From assembly GCF_024509035.1 (NCBI RefSeq), contig NZ_JANINT010000054.1:1-51122 (forward strand): DNA of 51,122 nt. The letters are read 5' to 3'. This document shows, piece by piece, positions 42,881 through 50,800 of this stretch (position 1 is the stretch's first letter; each line of letters starts with the position of its first letter). The notes beneath the pieces are model-generated. The model had not been told where the DNA came from. It searched no databases and was given only the letters and a program-made list of their open reading frames with translations. The DNA comes from Nocardioides sp. GTDB taxonomy: Bacteria > Actinomycetota > Actinomycetes > Propionibacteriales > Nocardioidaceae. The position numbers were made by a program, and so were the translations under genes.

Positions 42881-44332
42881 ATGTACGGCGGCCCGCCGGT
42901 CGTGGTCGTCGGGTGCGGACCGGTCGGCCAGACGACCGCGCTGCTCCTGGCGCGCTGGGGTGTGCCTGCGCTCGTGCTGGAGGCCGCGCCCCGGCGGCTG
43001 CCGGCCGGGTCGCGGTCGATCTGCCAGCAGCGCGACGTCCTCGACGTGTGGGACTCCGTCGGCGTCGGCCGCCGGATCGCCGAGGAGGGGGTCACCTGGC
43101 GCGTGGCCCGCACGTTCCTCCGCGAGCACGAGCTGTTCCACGTCGAGTTCGCCGACAGCGGCAGCAGCCCGTTCCCACCCTGGGTGAACATCGCCCAGAG
43201 CCGGGTGGAGCAGCTGCTCGACGAGCAGATCGACCGGACGCCCGCCGTCGAGGTCCGGTGGGGCACCACCGTCACCGGCATCGACGACCACGGGGCCGGC
43301 GTGACCGTGCAGACCGACGCGGGCCCGGTGGAGACGCCGTACGTCGTGGGCTGCGCGGGCGCGCACGGCCGGGTGGTCCGCGACGCGGTCGGCGGCGGCT
43401 TCGAAGGTCGCTCCTTCGAGGACCGGTTCCTGATCTGCGACGTGCGCTGCGACCTGCCGGACCGGCAGCTCGAGCGGCGCTTCCACTTCGACCCGGTCTG
43501 GAACCCCGGGCGGCAGGTGCTCATCCACCCGTGCCCGGACTCGGTCTTCCGCATCGACTGGCAGGTCCCGCCCGACGTCGACCTCGACGCCGAGCGCCGC
43601 TCCGGTGCGCTCGAGGAGCGGGTCCGGCAGGTCGTCGGCGACCGGCCGTTCGAGGTCGCCTGGTGCACCGTCTACCGCTTCCACTCCCGGCTGGCCCCTC
43701 GGATGGCGCTGGGCCGGGTGCTGCTGGCCGGCGATGCCGCGCACCTGGTGGCGCCGTTCGGGGCGCGCGGCCTCAACTCCGGCGTCGCCGACGCCGAGAA
43801 CGCCGCCTGGCGGATCGCGTTCGCGCTGCACGGCTGGGCGGCGCCGTCGGTGGTGGCGACGTACGACGACGAGCGCCGGGCCGCCGCCCGGGAGAACCTG
43901 GAGATCACCACCCGCACGATGGACTTCCTCGTGCCGCAGACCGACCAGGGCTGGGCCCACCGGCGCGACGTCCTGGAGCGTGCGGTGACCGACCCTGCCG
44001 CCCGGACCGAGATCGACTCCGGACGCCTGTACGCGCCGCACCGCTACGGCGCCGACCCCCACCCGGCGGTCGGTGCACTCCTCCCCGACCTCGCGGTCGA
44101 GGGCAGGCGGCTGCGCGAGCTCGCGCGCCGGGGGTTGCTGCTCCTCTCGCGTGGCCCGGTCGTCGCCCCACCCCTCGACGTGCCGTGCACGGCCGTGACC
44201 GTGCCCGGCGGTGCGGCCGACGAGCTCGGCCTGCGGGCGGACGAGGTGTGGGTGGTCCGGCCCGACGCACACGTCGCCGCGGTCGTGGGACGTGGCGGCG
44301 TGACGGGCGCGGTGCGCGGGCTCCTGGGTTAG
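42881..44332 (+). CDS. FAD-dependent aromatic monooxygenase (MhpA/UbiH-type)
   Basis: 483 aa group A flavoprotein. The FAD-binding Rossmann motif is PPVVVVGCGPVGQTTALLLA, with the ribose-binding Glu in VLEAAP. The GD motif is present as LLAGDAAHLVAPFGARGLNS followed by GVADAENAAWRIAFAL. The NADPH/DG motif region reads VVGCAGAHGRVVRDAVGG, where related enzymes have C-D-G-x-x-S-x-V-R; the Asp is replaced by Ala-His context and the Ser by Arg. It probably hydroxylates an aromatic ring, possibly feeding the neighbouring homogentisate genes, but the altered motif makes activity uncertain. It is followed 11 bases later by the F420-type gene. Confidence 0.85.
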   Translation: MYGGPPVVVVGCGPVGQTTALLLARWGVPALVLEAAPRRLPAGSRSICQQRDVLDVWDSVGVGRRIAEEGVTWRVARTFLREHELFHVEFADSGSSPFPPWVNIAQSRVEQLLDEQIDRTPAVEVRWGTTVTGIDDHGAGVTVQTDAGPVETPYVVGCAGAHGRVVRDAVGGGFEGRSFEDRFLICDVRCDLPDRQLERRFHFDPVWNPGRQVLIHPCPDSVFRIDWQVPPDVDLDAERRSGALEERVRQVVGDRPFEVAWCTVYRFHSRLAPRMALGRVLLAGDAAHLVAPFGARGLNSGVADAENAAWRIAFALHGWAAPSVVATYDDERRAAARENLEITTRTMDFLVPQTDQGWAHRRDVLERAVTDPAARTEIDSGRLYAPHRYGADPHPAVGALLPDLAVEGRRLRELARRGLLLLSRGPVVAPPLDVPCTAVTVPGGAADELGLRADEVWVVRPDAHVAAVVGRGGVTGAVRGLLG

Positions 44333-44335
44333 GGT
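44330..44335 (+). promoter_or_regulatory. -10 box of the deazaflavin-type nitroreductase gene
   Basis: TAGGGT, overlapping the stop codon of the monooxygenase gene, is eight bases before ATG 44344. It may give a separate leaderless transcript within the cluster. Confidence 0.4.
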
Positions 44336-44343
44336 CTGCGCGC

Positions 44344-44811
44344 ATGGGCCTGCTCACTCCGCTCGCGATCCGCATCGGTGCGATCTCATGGATGCCGAAG
44401 CTGCTCCCGCAGGTCGTGTGGACCGACCGCCGTCTCCAGCGGGTGTCGGGCGGACGGGTCAGCATCCTCGACGTCGCCGGCCTGCCCAACCTCACGCTCA
44501 CCGTCGTGGGCCGCAAGAGCGGGATCCCTCGCAGCACCCCGCTGCTGTGCGTGCCGCACGACGGCGGGTGGCTGATCGCCGGGTCCTACTTCGGCGGCCC
44601 GGACATGCCCGTGTGGGTGCACAACCTCCGCGCTGCCGGCGAGGCCGAGATCACCTGGAAGCGCGAGCGGGTGCCGGTGGTCGCGCGCGAGGTCGAGGGG
44701 GAGGAGCGCGCCCGCCTGTGGCAGGTGATGCTGCAGACCTGGCCCAACTTCGCGAAGTACGAGGAGCGCACCGACCGGGTGATCCCGGTCTTCCTGCTCA
44801 CGCGCCACTAG
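44344..44811 (+). CDS. Nitroreductase/deazaflavin (F420)-dependent family protein
   Basis: 155 aa split-beta-barrel protein of the Ddn/DUF385 family: NLTLTVVGRKSGIPRSTPLL, CVPHDGGWLIAGSYFGGPDM, PVWVHNLRAAGEAEITWKRE and VIPVFLLTRH. The GRKSG and WVHNLRAAG motifs are the usual F420 phosphate-contacting parts. Members reduce nitro compounds, quinones or other substrates with F420H2. Two bases after its stop begins the spacer to the phosphoesterase gene. Confidence 0.88.
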   Translation: MGLLTPLAIRIGAISWMPKLLPQVVWTDRRLQRVSGGRVSILDVAGLPNLTLTVVGRKSGIPRSTPLLCVPHDGGWLIAGSYFGGPDMPVWVHNLRAAGEAEITWKRERVPVVAREVEGEERARLWQVMLQTWPNFAKYEERTDRVIPVFLLTRH

Positions 44812-44814
44812 CGT
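44809..44814 (+). promoter_or_regulatory. -10 box of the metallophosphoesterase gene
   Basis: TAGCGT is seven bases before GTG 44822 and overlaps the stop codon of the preceding gene. It favours GTG 44822 over GTG 44813 as the start. Confidence 0.4.
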
Positions 44815-44821
44815 GGGACAG

Positions 44822-45754
44822 GTGCAGTTCGGTCAGTACCCCTCCCCCGACCACGTGGTCGCGCACATCAGCGACCCCCACCTGCTGGCCGATGGCGCGC
44901 GCCTCTACGGCGTCGTCGACACCGAGGCCGGGCTCCGGCTCGCGCTGGCCCGGCTCTCGCGGCTCGAGTCACCGCCGCAGGCGCTGGTGTTCACCGGCGA
45001 CCTCGCCGACAAGGCCGAGCCGGCGGCGTACGCGCGGCTGCGCGAGATCGTCGAGCCCGCGGCCGCGGACATCGGCGCCGAGGTCGTCTGGGTGATGGGC
45101 AACCACGACGAGCCGGCGGCGTACGCGCGCGGGCTGTTCGACCTCGACGACGACGGTCCTCAGGACCGCGTCCACGACATCGCGGGGCTGCGGATCGTCT
45201 CGCTCGACACGAGCGTCCCGGGCTACCACCACGGTGAGCTGACCGACGCGCAGCTCGACTGGCTCTCCGGGGTCCTCGCGACACCCGCGCCCCACGGCAC
45301 CCTGCTGGCGCTGCACCACCCCCCGATCCCGGTCCCGCTGATGCCGGCCGCCGACGTGATCGAGCTGCTCGACCAGCAGCGGCTCGCCGACGTCCTCGTC
45401 GGCACCGACGTGCGCTGCATCCTCGGGGGGCACCTGCACTACTCGACGTACTCCACGTTCGCCGGCATCCCGGTCTCGGTCGCATCGGCGACCTGCTACA
45501 CCTCCGACCCGGCACCGGTGGAGCGCTTCGTGTCCGGTGTCGACGGCCACCAGGCCGTCACGATGGTGCACGTCTACGCCGACCGCGTCGTGCACACGAT
45601 CGTGCCGGTCGCCGACGCTCCCGAGGTGAGCGGCTTCCCGTCCGACGTGCGGGCGCAGGTCGAGGCACTGACCCCCGAGGAACGGCGAGAACTGCTCTCA
45701 CGCAAGGACTCACCGCTCTACACCGGCGGCATCGACCTGCCCGGCCGCGTCTGA
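44822..45754 (+). CDS. Metallophosphoesterase (Icc/CpdA-like phosphodiesterase)
   Basis: 310 aa calcineurin-fold enzyme. The five metal motifs occur in order: VVAHISDPHLLADG, LVFTGDLADKAEP, VVWVMGNHDEPAAY, LLALHHPPIP and CILGGHLHYSTYS. This is the class III cyclic-nucleotide phosphodiesterase (Icc/CpdA/Rv0805) group, so hydrolysis of a cyclic nucleotide or other phosphodiester is likely. The C-terminus has a short SRKDSPLYTGGIDLPGRV extension. An in-frame GTG at 44813 would add three residues. Its neighbours on both sides are flavoenzymes. Confidence 0.88.
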   Translation: MQFGQYPSPDHVVAHISDPHLLADGARLYGVVDTEAGLRLALARLSRLESPPQALVFTGDLADKAEPAAYARLREIVEPAAADIGAEVVWVMGNHDEPAAYARGLFDLDDDGPQDRVHDIAGLRIVSLDTSVPGYHHGELTDAQLDWLSGVLATPAPHGTLLALHHPPIPVPLMPAADVIELLDQQRLADVLVGTDVRCILGGHLHYSTYSTFAGIPVSVASATCYTSDPAPVERFVSGVDGHQAVTMVHVYADRVVHTIVPVADAPEVSGFPSDVRAQVEALTPEERRELLSRKDSPLYTGGIDLPGRV

Positions 45755-45775
45755 GCGAGACCTGTCGACCTCGTC

Positions 45776-45781
45776 TACGTT
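45776..45781 (+). promoter_or_regulatory. -10 box of the lactate monooxygenase-like gene
   Basis: TACGTT lies six bases before GTG 45788, with no Shine-Dalgarno sequence. Confidence 0.4.
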
Positions 45782-45787
45782 GGGCCG

Positions 45788-46948
45788 GTGGCGAACTACG
45801 CGGACTTCCAGATCGGCCTCTACTTCGCGGGCCTGGGCGGCCAGCTGCCGCCGTACCCGTTGACGTTCGCGGGGCTCGAGGCGGCCGCGGCGGAGAAGAT
45901 GGAGCACCGGCTCTTCGACTACGTCGCCGGCGGAGCGGGTGACGAGCACACCCAGCGGCACAACGTCGAGGCGTTCGAGCGGTGGGGCATCCTCCCGCGG
46001 ATGCTGTCCGGCGCCGCCGAGCGCGACCTCTCCGTCGAGCTGTTCGGCCACCGCTGGCCGGCACCGGTCTTCCTCGCCCCGATCGGTGTGCTCGGGGTGA
46101 TGACCGACGACGAGCACGGCGACCTCGCGGCGGCCGCCGCGGCCGCGAGCTCGGGCGTGCCGATGGTCGCCTCGACGTTGATGCAGGACCCCATGGAGGA
46201 CGTCGCCGCGGCCCTCGGCGACACACCCGGGTTCTTCCAGCTCTACACGCCCAACGACCGCGAGGTGGCCGAGAGCCTGGTCCGCCGGGCCGAGGCGGCG
46301 GGCTACCGCGGGATCGTGGTCACGCTCGACACCTGGACGCTGGGCTACCGCCCCCGCGACCTCCAGCACGCGACGTTCCCCCAGCTGCGCGGAGCGTGCC
46401 TGGCCAACTACTTCTCCGACCCCGTCTTCCGCTCGCGCCTCGCGGCGCCGCCCGAGGAGGACCCCGGCGCGGCGACGCTGCACTGGGCGATGAGCTTCGG
46501 CAACCCGACGCTCAGCTGGGAGGACCTGGCGTGGTTGCGCGATCTCACCGACCTGCCGATGCTGCTCAAGGGCATCTGCCACCCCGACGACGTGCGCCGC
46601 GCCAAGGACGGCGGCGTCGACGGCATCTACTGCTCCAACCACGGCGGTCGCCAGGCGGCCAGCGCGCCCGCTCTCGACCTGCTGCCCGCGGTCGTCGACG
46701 CCGCCGACGGCATGCCGGTGCTCTTCGACTCCGGCGTGCGGTCCGGCGCCGACATCGTGAAGGCTCTGGCCCTGGGCGCCACCGCCGTGGGCATCGGCCG
46801 GCCGTACGGGTACGGCGCGGTGCTGGGCGGCACGGCGGGCGTCGAGTTCGTGCTCTCCTGCCTGCTCGCCGAGGCCGACCTGACCATGGGGCTCAACGGC
46901 TACGCCTCGATCGCCGAGCTCGGCCGCGACGTGCTCGTGCGCCACTGA
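45788..46948 (+). CDS. FMN-dependent alpha-hydroxy-acid oxidizing protein (lactate 2-monooxygenase-like)
   Basis: 386 aa. The TIM-barrel FMN enzyme has the N-terminal EHRLFDYVAGGAGDEHTQRH, FLAPIGVLGVMTDDEHGDLA, GFFQLYTPNDREVAESLVRR, GIVVTLDTWTLGYRPRDLQH, MLLKGICHPDDVRRAKDGGV, the catalytic histidine/arginine in GIYCSNHGGRQAASAPALDL and the FMN-phosphate loop DSGVRSGADIVKALALGATA. The N-terminal FQIGLYFAG and the insertion ATFPQLRGACLANYFSDPVF fit lactate 2-monooxygenase (lactate plus O2 to acetate and CO2) better than lactate oxidase or LldD. Substrate inferred. GTG start at 45788. Confidence 0.88.
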   Translation: MANYADFQIGLYFAGLGGQLPPYPLTFAGLEAAAAEKMEHRLFDYVAGGAGDEHTQRHNVEAFERWGILPRMLSGAAERDLSVELFGHRWPAPVFLAPIGVLGVMTDDEHGDLAAAAAAASSGVPMVASTLMQDPMEDVAAALGDTPGFFQLYTPNDREVAESLVRRAEAAGYRGIVVTLDTWTLGYRPRDLQHATFPQLRGACLANYFSDPVFRSRLAAPPEEDPGAATLHWAMSFGNPTLSWEDLAWLRDLTDLPMLLKGICHPDDVRRAKDGGVDGIYCSNHGGRQAASAPALDLLPAVVDAADGMPVLFDSGVRSGADIVKALALGATAVGIGRPYGYGAVLGGTAGVEFVLSCLLAEADLTMGLNGYASIAELGRDVLVRH

Positions 46949-46965
46949 CGCGGCGGGCGCAGGCC

Positions 46966-48477
46966 TCAGCCGCGCAGCCAGGAGCGCAGGCCCCGGGCGG
47001 TCGGCAGGTCGTCGTACGTCTGCGGGTAGCGGGCGGCGAGCTCGGCGGCGCGCCTCTCCTCGAGCGCGTGCAGGCGCCCGAACGTGAAGCCGTTCTCGCC
47101 CTCAGCGTCGGCGTGGAGGGCGAGGTCGCGCAGGACACGGCGGGCGACCACGGTGTCCTGGTGCTCGCCGAGCACGTCCTGGACCGCCTTGGCCGCGGCC
47201 GACAGCGTCGCCGCTCGGTCGCCGAGGACCGGCGTGGCGGACTCGGCCGCGTAGCGCAGCCGCTTCGCGGCCTTGCGCACCTCGTGCAGCGCGCGGTCCC
47301 GCTCCTCGGCCCCCGCGGTGCCGAGGTAGGCACGGTGCCGGCGCCGCACCCGGCGCAGGTCGCGGCGCAGCAGTCGGGGCAGCATCTCCGCCGCCCGCCG
47401 GCGGCCCGTCTCGCGGGCCGGGACGTCGCCAACGAGGGACTCGAGCCGGCCCAGCAGCCGGTGGTAGCGCTCCCCGTCGAGCTCCTCGACGGCCGACGTC
47501 CGCCCTGCTCTCAGCGCAGCCCCGAGCTCGTCGTCGATGCGTCGTGAGACCGGGCCGAGCACCAGGACATCGGGTTGCGCCCCGACCTGGTCGAGCAGCC
47601 GCTGGCGGATCACCTGGGCGTCGCGCGCCGGCGCCAGCACCTCCCCCAGCCACCGCAGCTCCTCGCGCAGCTCCCGGTCGGCGTGGTCCTCGAGGACGGG
47701 CGCGTACGACGCCAGGGCCGAGCGCATCCGGCGTGCCGCGATCCGCATCTGGTGCACCCCCTCCTGGTCACCGCTGCGCAGTCGACCGTCCTCGGCCTGC
47801 AGCCGCTGCAGGTGCGCGGTGAGGTAGGCGCGCAGGACGGCGGCCGTGGTCGCGTCCGGACCGAGTCGCCCGGCGAGCGCCCGCGCCAGCTTCGAGGCGC
47901 TCGCCGACGGGCGGGCCCCGGCGGCGCGGAGCACCGGCTCGGCGAGGTCCAGGAGCTCTGGCGGTCCATCGACCAGCTCCAGCTCCCACTCACGCCACCG
48001 CTCGACCGAGCCTGGGCCCGTGCGCGCCTCCACGCGGTCGTCACACAGCTCGGCCAGCACCCGACCGTCGACGTCCAGCAGCCGGTTCACGGCGCGCAGC
48101 GTGCGCAGCTGGGCCGAGACCATCAGGCGCCGGTCGCCGACGATCGCGCGCACCCGGTCGCGCAGCGGCGCGGGGACCGGCTCGTCCGCGTCGCCGGGAT
48201 CCGCGATCGGGTGGTGCAGCTCGGTGCGCGCCTCGCCGGCCGGCAGCTTGAGGTGCCAGCCGTCGTCCACGCCGCCGACCCGCCGCCGCAGGGTCACGCG
48301 AGCGCCGAGCAGGGAGAGGTCCGCGGTGTCGACGTACGTCGCGAGCTGGTCGAGCCGCTCGGTGGGAACGACCCGCGCCACCCCGGGCAGGCCGGAGAGG
48401 TCGGGCACGGCGACCACGGCGTCGACGTCGTACTTCCGCTCGACCTCGAGGTGCTGTTCCACCGGGCCCTTCGCCAT
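46966..48477 (-). CDS. CYTH and CHAD domain protein
   Basis: 503 aa. The N-terminal CYTH (triphosphate tunnel) domain begins HLEVERKYDVDAVVAVPDLS with the ExExK motif and has TYVDTADLSLLGARVTLRRR and REWELELVDG. The C-terminal CHAD domain (about residue 215 on) holds conserved histidine-basic helices GVHQMRIAARRMRSALASYA and LHEVRKAAKRLRYAAESATP. CYTH enzymes act on inorganic triphosphate or polyphosphates, and CHAD domains bind polyphosphate, so a role in polyphosphate metabolism or granule binding is likely. ATG 48477 (MAKGPVEQH) is preceded by GGAGG; a longer frame starts at 48516. Confidence 0.92.
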   Translation of the reverse strand: MAKGPVEQHLEVERKYDVDAVVAVPDLSGLPGVARVVPTERLDQLATYVDTADLSLLGARVTLRRRVGGVDDGWHLKLPAGEARTELHHPIADPGDADEPVPAPLRDRVRAIVGDRRLMVSAQLRTLRAVNRLLDVDGRVLAELCDDRVEARTGPGSVERWREWELELVDGPPELLDLAEPVLRAAGARPSASASKLARALAGRLGPDATTAAVLRAYLTAHLQRLQAEDGRLRSGDQEGVHQMRIAARRMRSALASYAPVLEDHADRELREELRWLGEVLAPARDAQVIRQRLLDQVGAQPDVLVLGPVSRRIDDELGAALRAGRTSAVEELDGERYHRLLGRLESLVGDVPARETGRRRAAEMLPRLLRRDLRRVRRRHRAYLGTAGAEERDRALHEVRKAAKRLRYAAESATPVLGDRAATLSAAAKAVQDVLGEHQDTVVARRVLRDLALHADAEGENGFTFGRLHALEERRAAELAARYPQTYDDLPTARGLRSWLRG

Positions 48478-48528
48478 CTCGCCTCCGCCGCTCGAGGACC
48501 GACTCGATCCTGGCACAGCCCGTTGCGG

Positions 48529-49977
48529 TCAGCTCCCGGTCCGGGCGGGAAGGCTCGGCTGCGCGGCGGCAGCGTCGCCTCCGGTCGCCCCCGGGTCGGG
48601 GAGCCGGTGGCGCACCCCGGCGATCCCGAGCGCGGCCACGGCAGCGCCCGCGCCGGCGACCCAGGCCACCGCCCACCCGGTCGCGGCCGCGGGTCCGTGG
48701 CCATCGACGCGCCCGTCGTACAGCGCCTGTCCGACGGCCAGCGCGACGACCCCGATCACCTGGCGCCCCAGGAGCAGGGTGCCCATGGCGGCGCCGAGGT
48801 CGGCGGGCGGCACGGCGCGACCGATCGCGACCTGCAGCCCCGAGAGCGCCGGGCCCATGCCGATGCCGAGCACCGCCATGGCCACCAGCGGCAGCCATCC
48901 CGGGGAGCCGGCGTCGAGCAGCCCGAACAGGACCGCTCCGAGCAGGACCACCGCGCCGCTGACCAGCAGCGGCCCGCGGACCTCCCCGCGCCGGGCGACG
49001 GCGACCGCACCGAGGTTCACCGCCAGCAACAGCCCGATCAGCAGGGGGTAGATGCGCACGCCCGAGCCGGTTGCGCTGACCCCCTGATCGAGCTGGTACC
49101 ACCGCGGCACCAGCAGGACGCAGGCGTACATGCCCGTGGTCGCGAAGGCGCCGCCCAGGAGCAGCATCCCGCTCGGACGTCCGCTGAGGATCCGCAGCGG
49201 GATCACCGGGGCCGTGGCCGCGCGCTCGACCCGGAGGAACAGCCCGAGCCCGAGCACACCCGCCGCGACCGCCCCGCCGGTGCTCGGTTCGGCCCACGAG
49301 CCCAGCTCCTGGTGCCGGTTGATGCCGACCAGCAGGATGCCGACCGAGGCGCTGAGGGTGGCGATCCCCCCGAGGTCGAGCGGCGTCTCCCGTGCCTCGG
49401 TCCGCCCGAACGACGCCGGCAGCGCCACGACCAGGGCCGCCATCGCGAGCAGCCCGACCGGGACGTTGACCAGGAACGCCCAGCGCCAGCCGGCATGGTC
49501 GGTGATCAGGCCGCCCAGCAGGGGGCCGACGAGGAAGCTGAAGCCCATGACCCCGCTGATCGCCGCCTGTCCCCCGCCGCTGCGGCCGCTGCGCGACAGC
49601 TCGTTCACGACGAGGAAGCTGAGCGCCTCGAGCGCGGCTGCGCCCGCGCCCTGGATCGCGCGACCAGCGGTGAGCACGGCCATGGACGTGGCCGCCGCAC
49701 ACAGGAGGGAGCCGGCGAGGAAGAGCGCCATGCCGGCCAGCAGCACACGCTGGCGGCCGTGACGGTCCGAGAGCCGGGCCGCGACCGGGAGGAGCACCGT
49801 CGCCGGCACGAGGTAGGCGGTGAAGGCCCACACGTACCAGTGCGGGTCGCCCAGCTCACCCACGATCCGCGGCAGCGCGGTGCCGACGATCGTCTGGTCG
49901 AGCATCGCGAGCAGCAGGCCGGACACCACGGCGAACCACAGCAGCGCGGGCCGTCGAGGGCGAGGAGAGGTCGACAT
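48529..49977 (-). CDS. MFS exporter, DHA2 (14-helix) type
   Basis: 482 aa membrane protein with about 14 hydrophobic segments. It has the DHA2 hallmark LLLAMLDQTIVGTALPRIVG (D-x-T-I-V motif), motif A ARLSDRHGRQRVLLAGMALF, and RAIQGAGAAALEALSFLVVN followed by GWRWAFLVNVPVGLLAMAAL (motif C region). These proton-driven exporters pump drugs or other toxic compounds. ATG 49977 is chosen because a TTGACG-17-CAATCT promoter ends six bases upstream; the longer frame from 50007 would run through that promoter. Divergent from a PadR regulator with two dyads between them. Confidence 0.92.
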   Translation of the reverse strand: MSTSPRPRRPALLWFAVVSGLLLAMLDQTIVGTALPRIVGELGDPHWYVWAFTAYLVPATVLLPVAARLSDRHGRQRVLLAGMALFLAGSLLCAAATSMAVLTAGRAIQGAGAAALEALSFLVVNELSRSGRSGGGQAAISGVMGFSFLVGPLLGGLITDHAGWRWAFLVNVPVGLLAMAALVVALPASFGRTEARETPLDLGGIATLSASVGILLVGINRHQELGSWAEPSTGGAVAAGVLGLGLFLRVERAATAPVIPLRILSGRPSGMLLLGGAFATTGMYACVLLVPRWYQLDQGVSATGSGVRIYPLLIGLLLAVNLGAVAVARRGEVRGPLLVSGAVVLLGAVLFGLLDAGSPGWLPLVAMAVLGIGMGPALSGLQVAIGRAVPPADLGAAMGTLLLGRQVIGVVALAVGQALYDGRVDGHGPAAATGWAVAWVAGAGAAVAALGIAGVRHRLPDPGATGGDAAAAQPSLPARTGS

Positions 49978-49984
49978 ATGTCGA
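49971..49984. promoter_or_regulatory. Perfect 14-bp palindrome over the exporter start codon
   Basis: TCGACATATGTCGA is a perfect palindrome covering the ATG of the exporter gene (49975-49977). It may be a second PadR site. Confidence 0.4.
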
Positions 49985-50012
49985 GATTGACATGTTGATC
50001 TCGACACGTCAA
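49984..50012 (-). promoter_or_regulatory. Promoter of the MFS exporter gene
   Basis: On the minus strand TTGACG (50007-50012) and CAATCT (49984-49989) are 17 bases apart. The start codon follows six bases after the -10, suggesting a leaderless mRNA. Confidence 0.5.
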
Positions 50013-50013
50013 T
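49986..50013. promoter_or_regulatory. PadR-type operator between exporter and padR
   Basis: ATTGACATGT (49986-49995) and ACACGTCAAT (50004-50013) form an inverted repeat with one mismatch and an 8-base centre. The ATGT-N8-ACA(C/T) core matches the ATGT-N8-ACAT pattern known for PadR regulators. It covers the -35 of the exporter promoter. Confidence 0.65.
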
Positions 50014-50029
50014 CCAGATAGGTGAGTGG

Positions 50030-50035
50030 TACCGT
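50030..50035 (+). promoter_or_regulatory. -10 box of the padR-type gene
   Basis: TACCGT lies six bases before ATG 50042. The upstream -35 region falls in the operator at 49986-50013, so the regulator probably represses itself too. Confidence 0.45.
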
Positions 50036-50041
50036 CACGGC

Positions 50042-50575
50042 ATGTCGCTGCGGCACGCGATCCTGGGCCTGCTCGAGCGGCAGCCCTCGACGGGCTACGA
50101 GCTGGCCCGGAGGTTCGACCTCTCCCTGGCCACCGCCTGGCACGCCAGCCACAGCCAGATCTATCCCGAGCTCTCCAAGCTGGAGGCCGCCGGTCTCGTC
50201 GAGGTGGTCGCCCGGGGCGCGCGCCAGAGCAAGACGTACGCGCTCACCGAGAGCGGACGCGACGAGCTGCGCCGGTGGCTGGTCGAGGAGACTCCCGACC
50301 GGTCACAGCGCAACGAGGGCGCGCTGCGCCTGTTCCTCGGACAGCTGCTCGACCCCGGTGACCGGCAGGCCGTCTTCGAGCGCGACCTCGACTACATCGA
50401 GGAGCAGACCGAGCAGCTGCGCGCCCTGCAGTCCGTGCTCGAGCCCGGCGAGCCGTTCGCGGCCCAGGTGGATCTCGGGCTGCGCATCAACGCCGTCCTG
50501 GCCGCCTGGCTCGCCGAGCAGGTCGAGCAGCCCGGCCCGGACGGCGAGCATGACGGCAGAGGCCCCGCACGGTGA
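50042..50575 (+). CDS. PadR family transcriptional regulator
   Basis: 177 aa. The N-terminal winged-helix PadR domain begins SLRHAILGLLERQPSTGYEL and includes WHASHSQIYPELSKLEAAGL with the recognition helix, followed by the wing RGARQSKTYALTESGRDELR. The C-terminal half is a coiled, Glu-rich dimerisation region (FERDLDYIEEQTEQLRALQS). PadR proteins are ligand-sensing repressors usually next to their target; here the divergent DHA2 exporter is the obvious one. A perfect hairpin spans the stop codon. Confidence 0.93.
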   Translation: MSLRHAILGLLERQPSTGYELARRFDLSLATAWHASHSQIYPELSKLEAAGLVEVVARGARQSKTYALTESGRDELRRWLVEETPDRSQRNEGALRLFLGQLLDPGDRQAVFERDLDYIEEQTEQLRALQSVLEPGEPFAAQVDLGLRINAVLAAWLAEQVEQPGPDGEHDGRGPAR

Positions 50576-50590
50576 ACCGTGCGGGGCCTC
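50559..50590 (+). terminator. Terminator hairpin spanning the padR stop codon
   Basis: A perfect 15-bp stem (50559-50573 with 50576-50590) with a 2-base centre contains the stop codon TGA (50573-50575). In practice the loop will be about four to six bases. Confidence 0.8.
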
Positions 50591-50599
50591 AGTCCCCTG

Positions 50600-50681
50600 T
50601 GGCAGGTGAAGGATTCGAACCTTCGTAGGCAAAGCCGACGGATTTACAGTCCGCTCCCATTGGCCGCTCGGGCAACCTGCC
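50600..50681 (-). tRNA. tRNA-Tyr (GTA anticodon)
   Basis: 82 bases, class II with a long variable arm. Acceptor GGCAGGT with ACCTGCC and discriminator A, anticodon loop CTGTAAA, T-loop GGTTCGAATCC. CCA is not encoded. Confidence 0.96.
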
Positions 50682-50800
50682 GGGGTCGTGCGTCGCCCCG
50701 TTTGGCTGGGCGGCGACAAGGCGAAACAATAGCGCAGCCCTCGAGGCAGACGAAAACCCCCGCACCCACTCCCCGGGTGCCGCAGACGTCAGGAGTGAAG

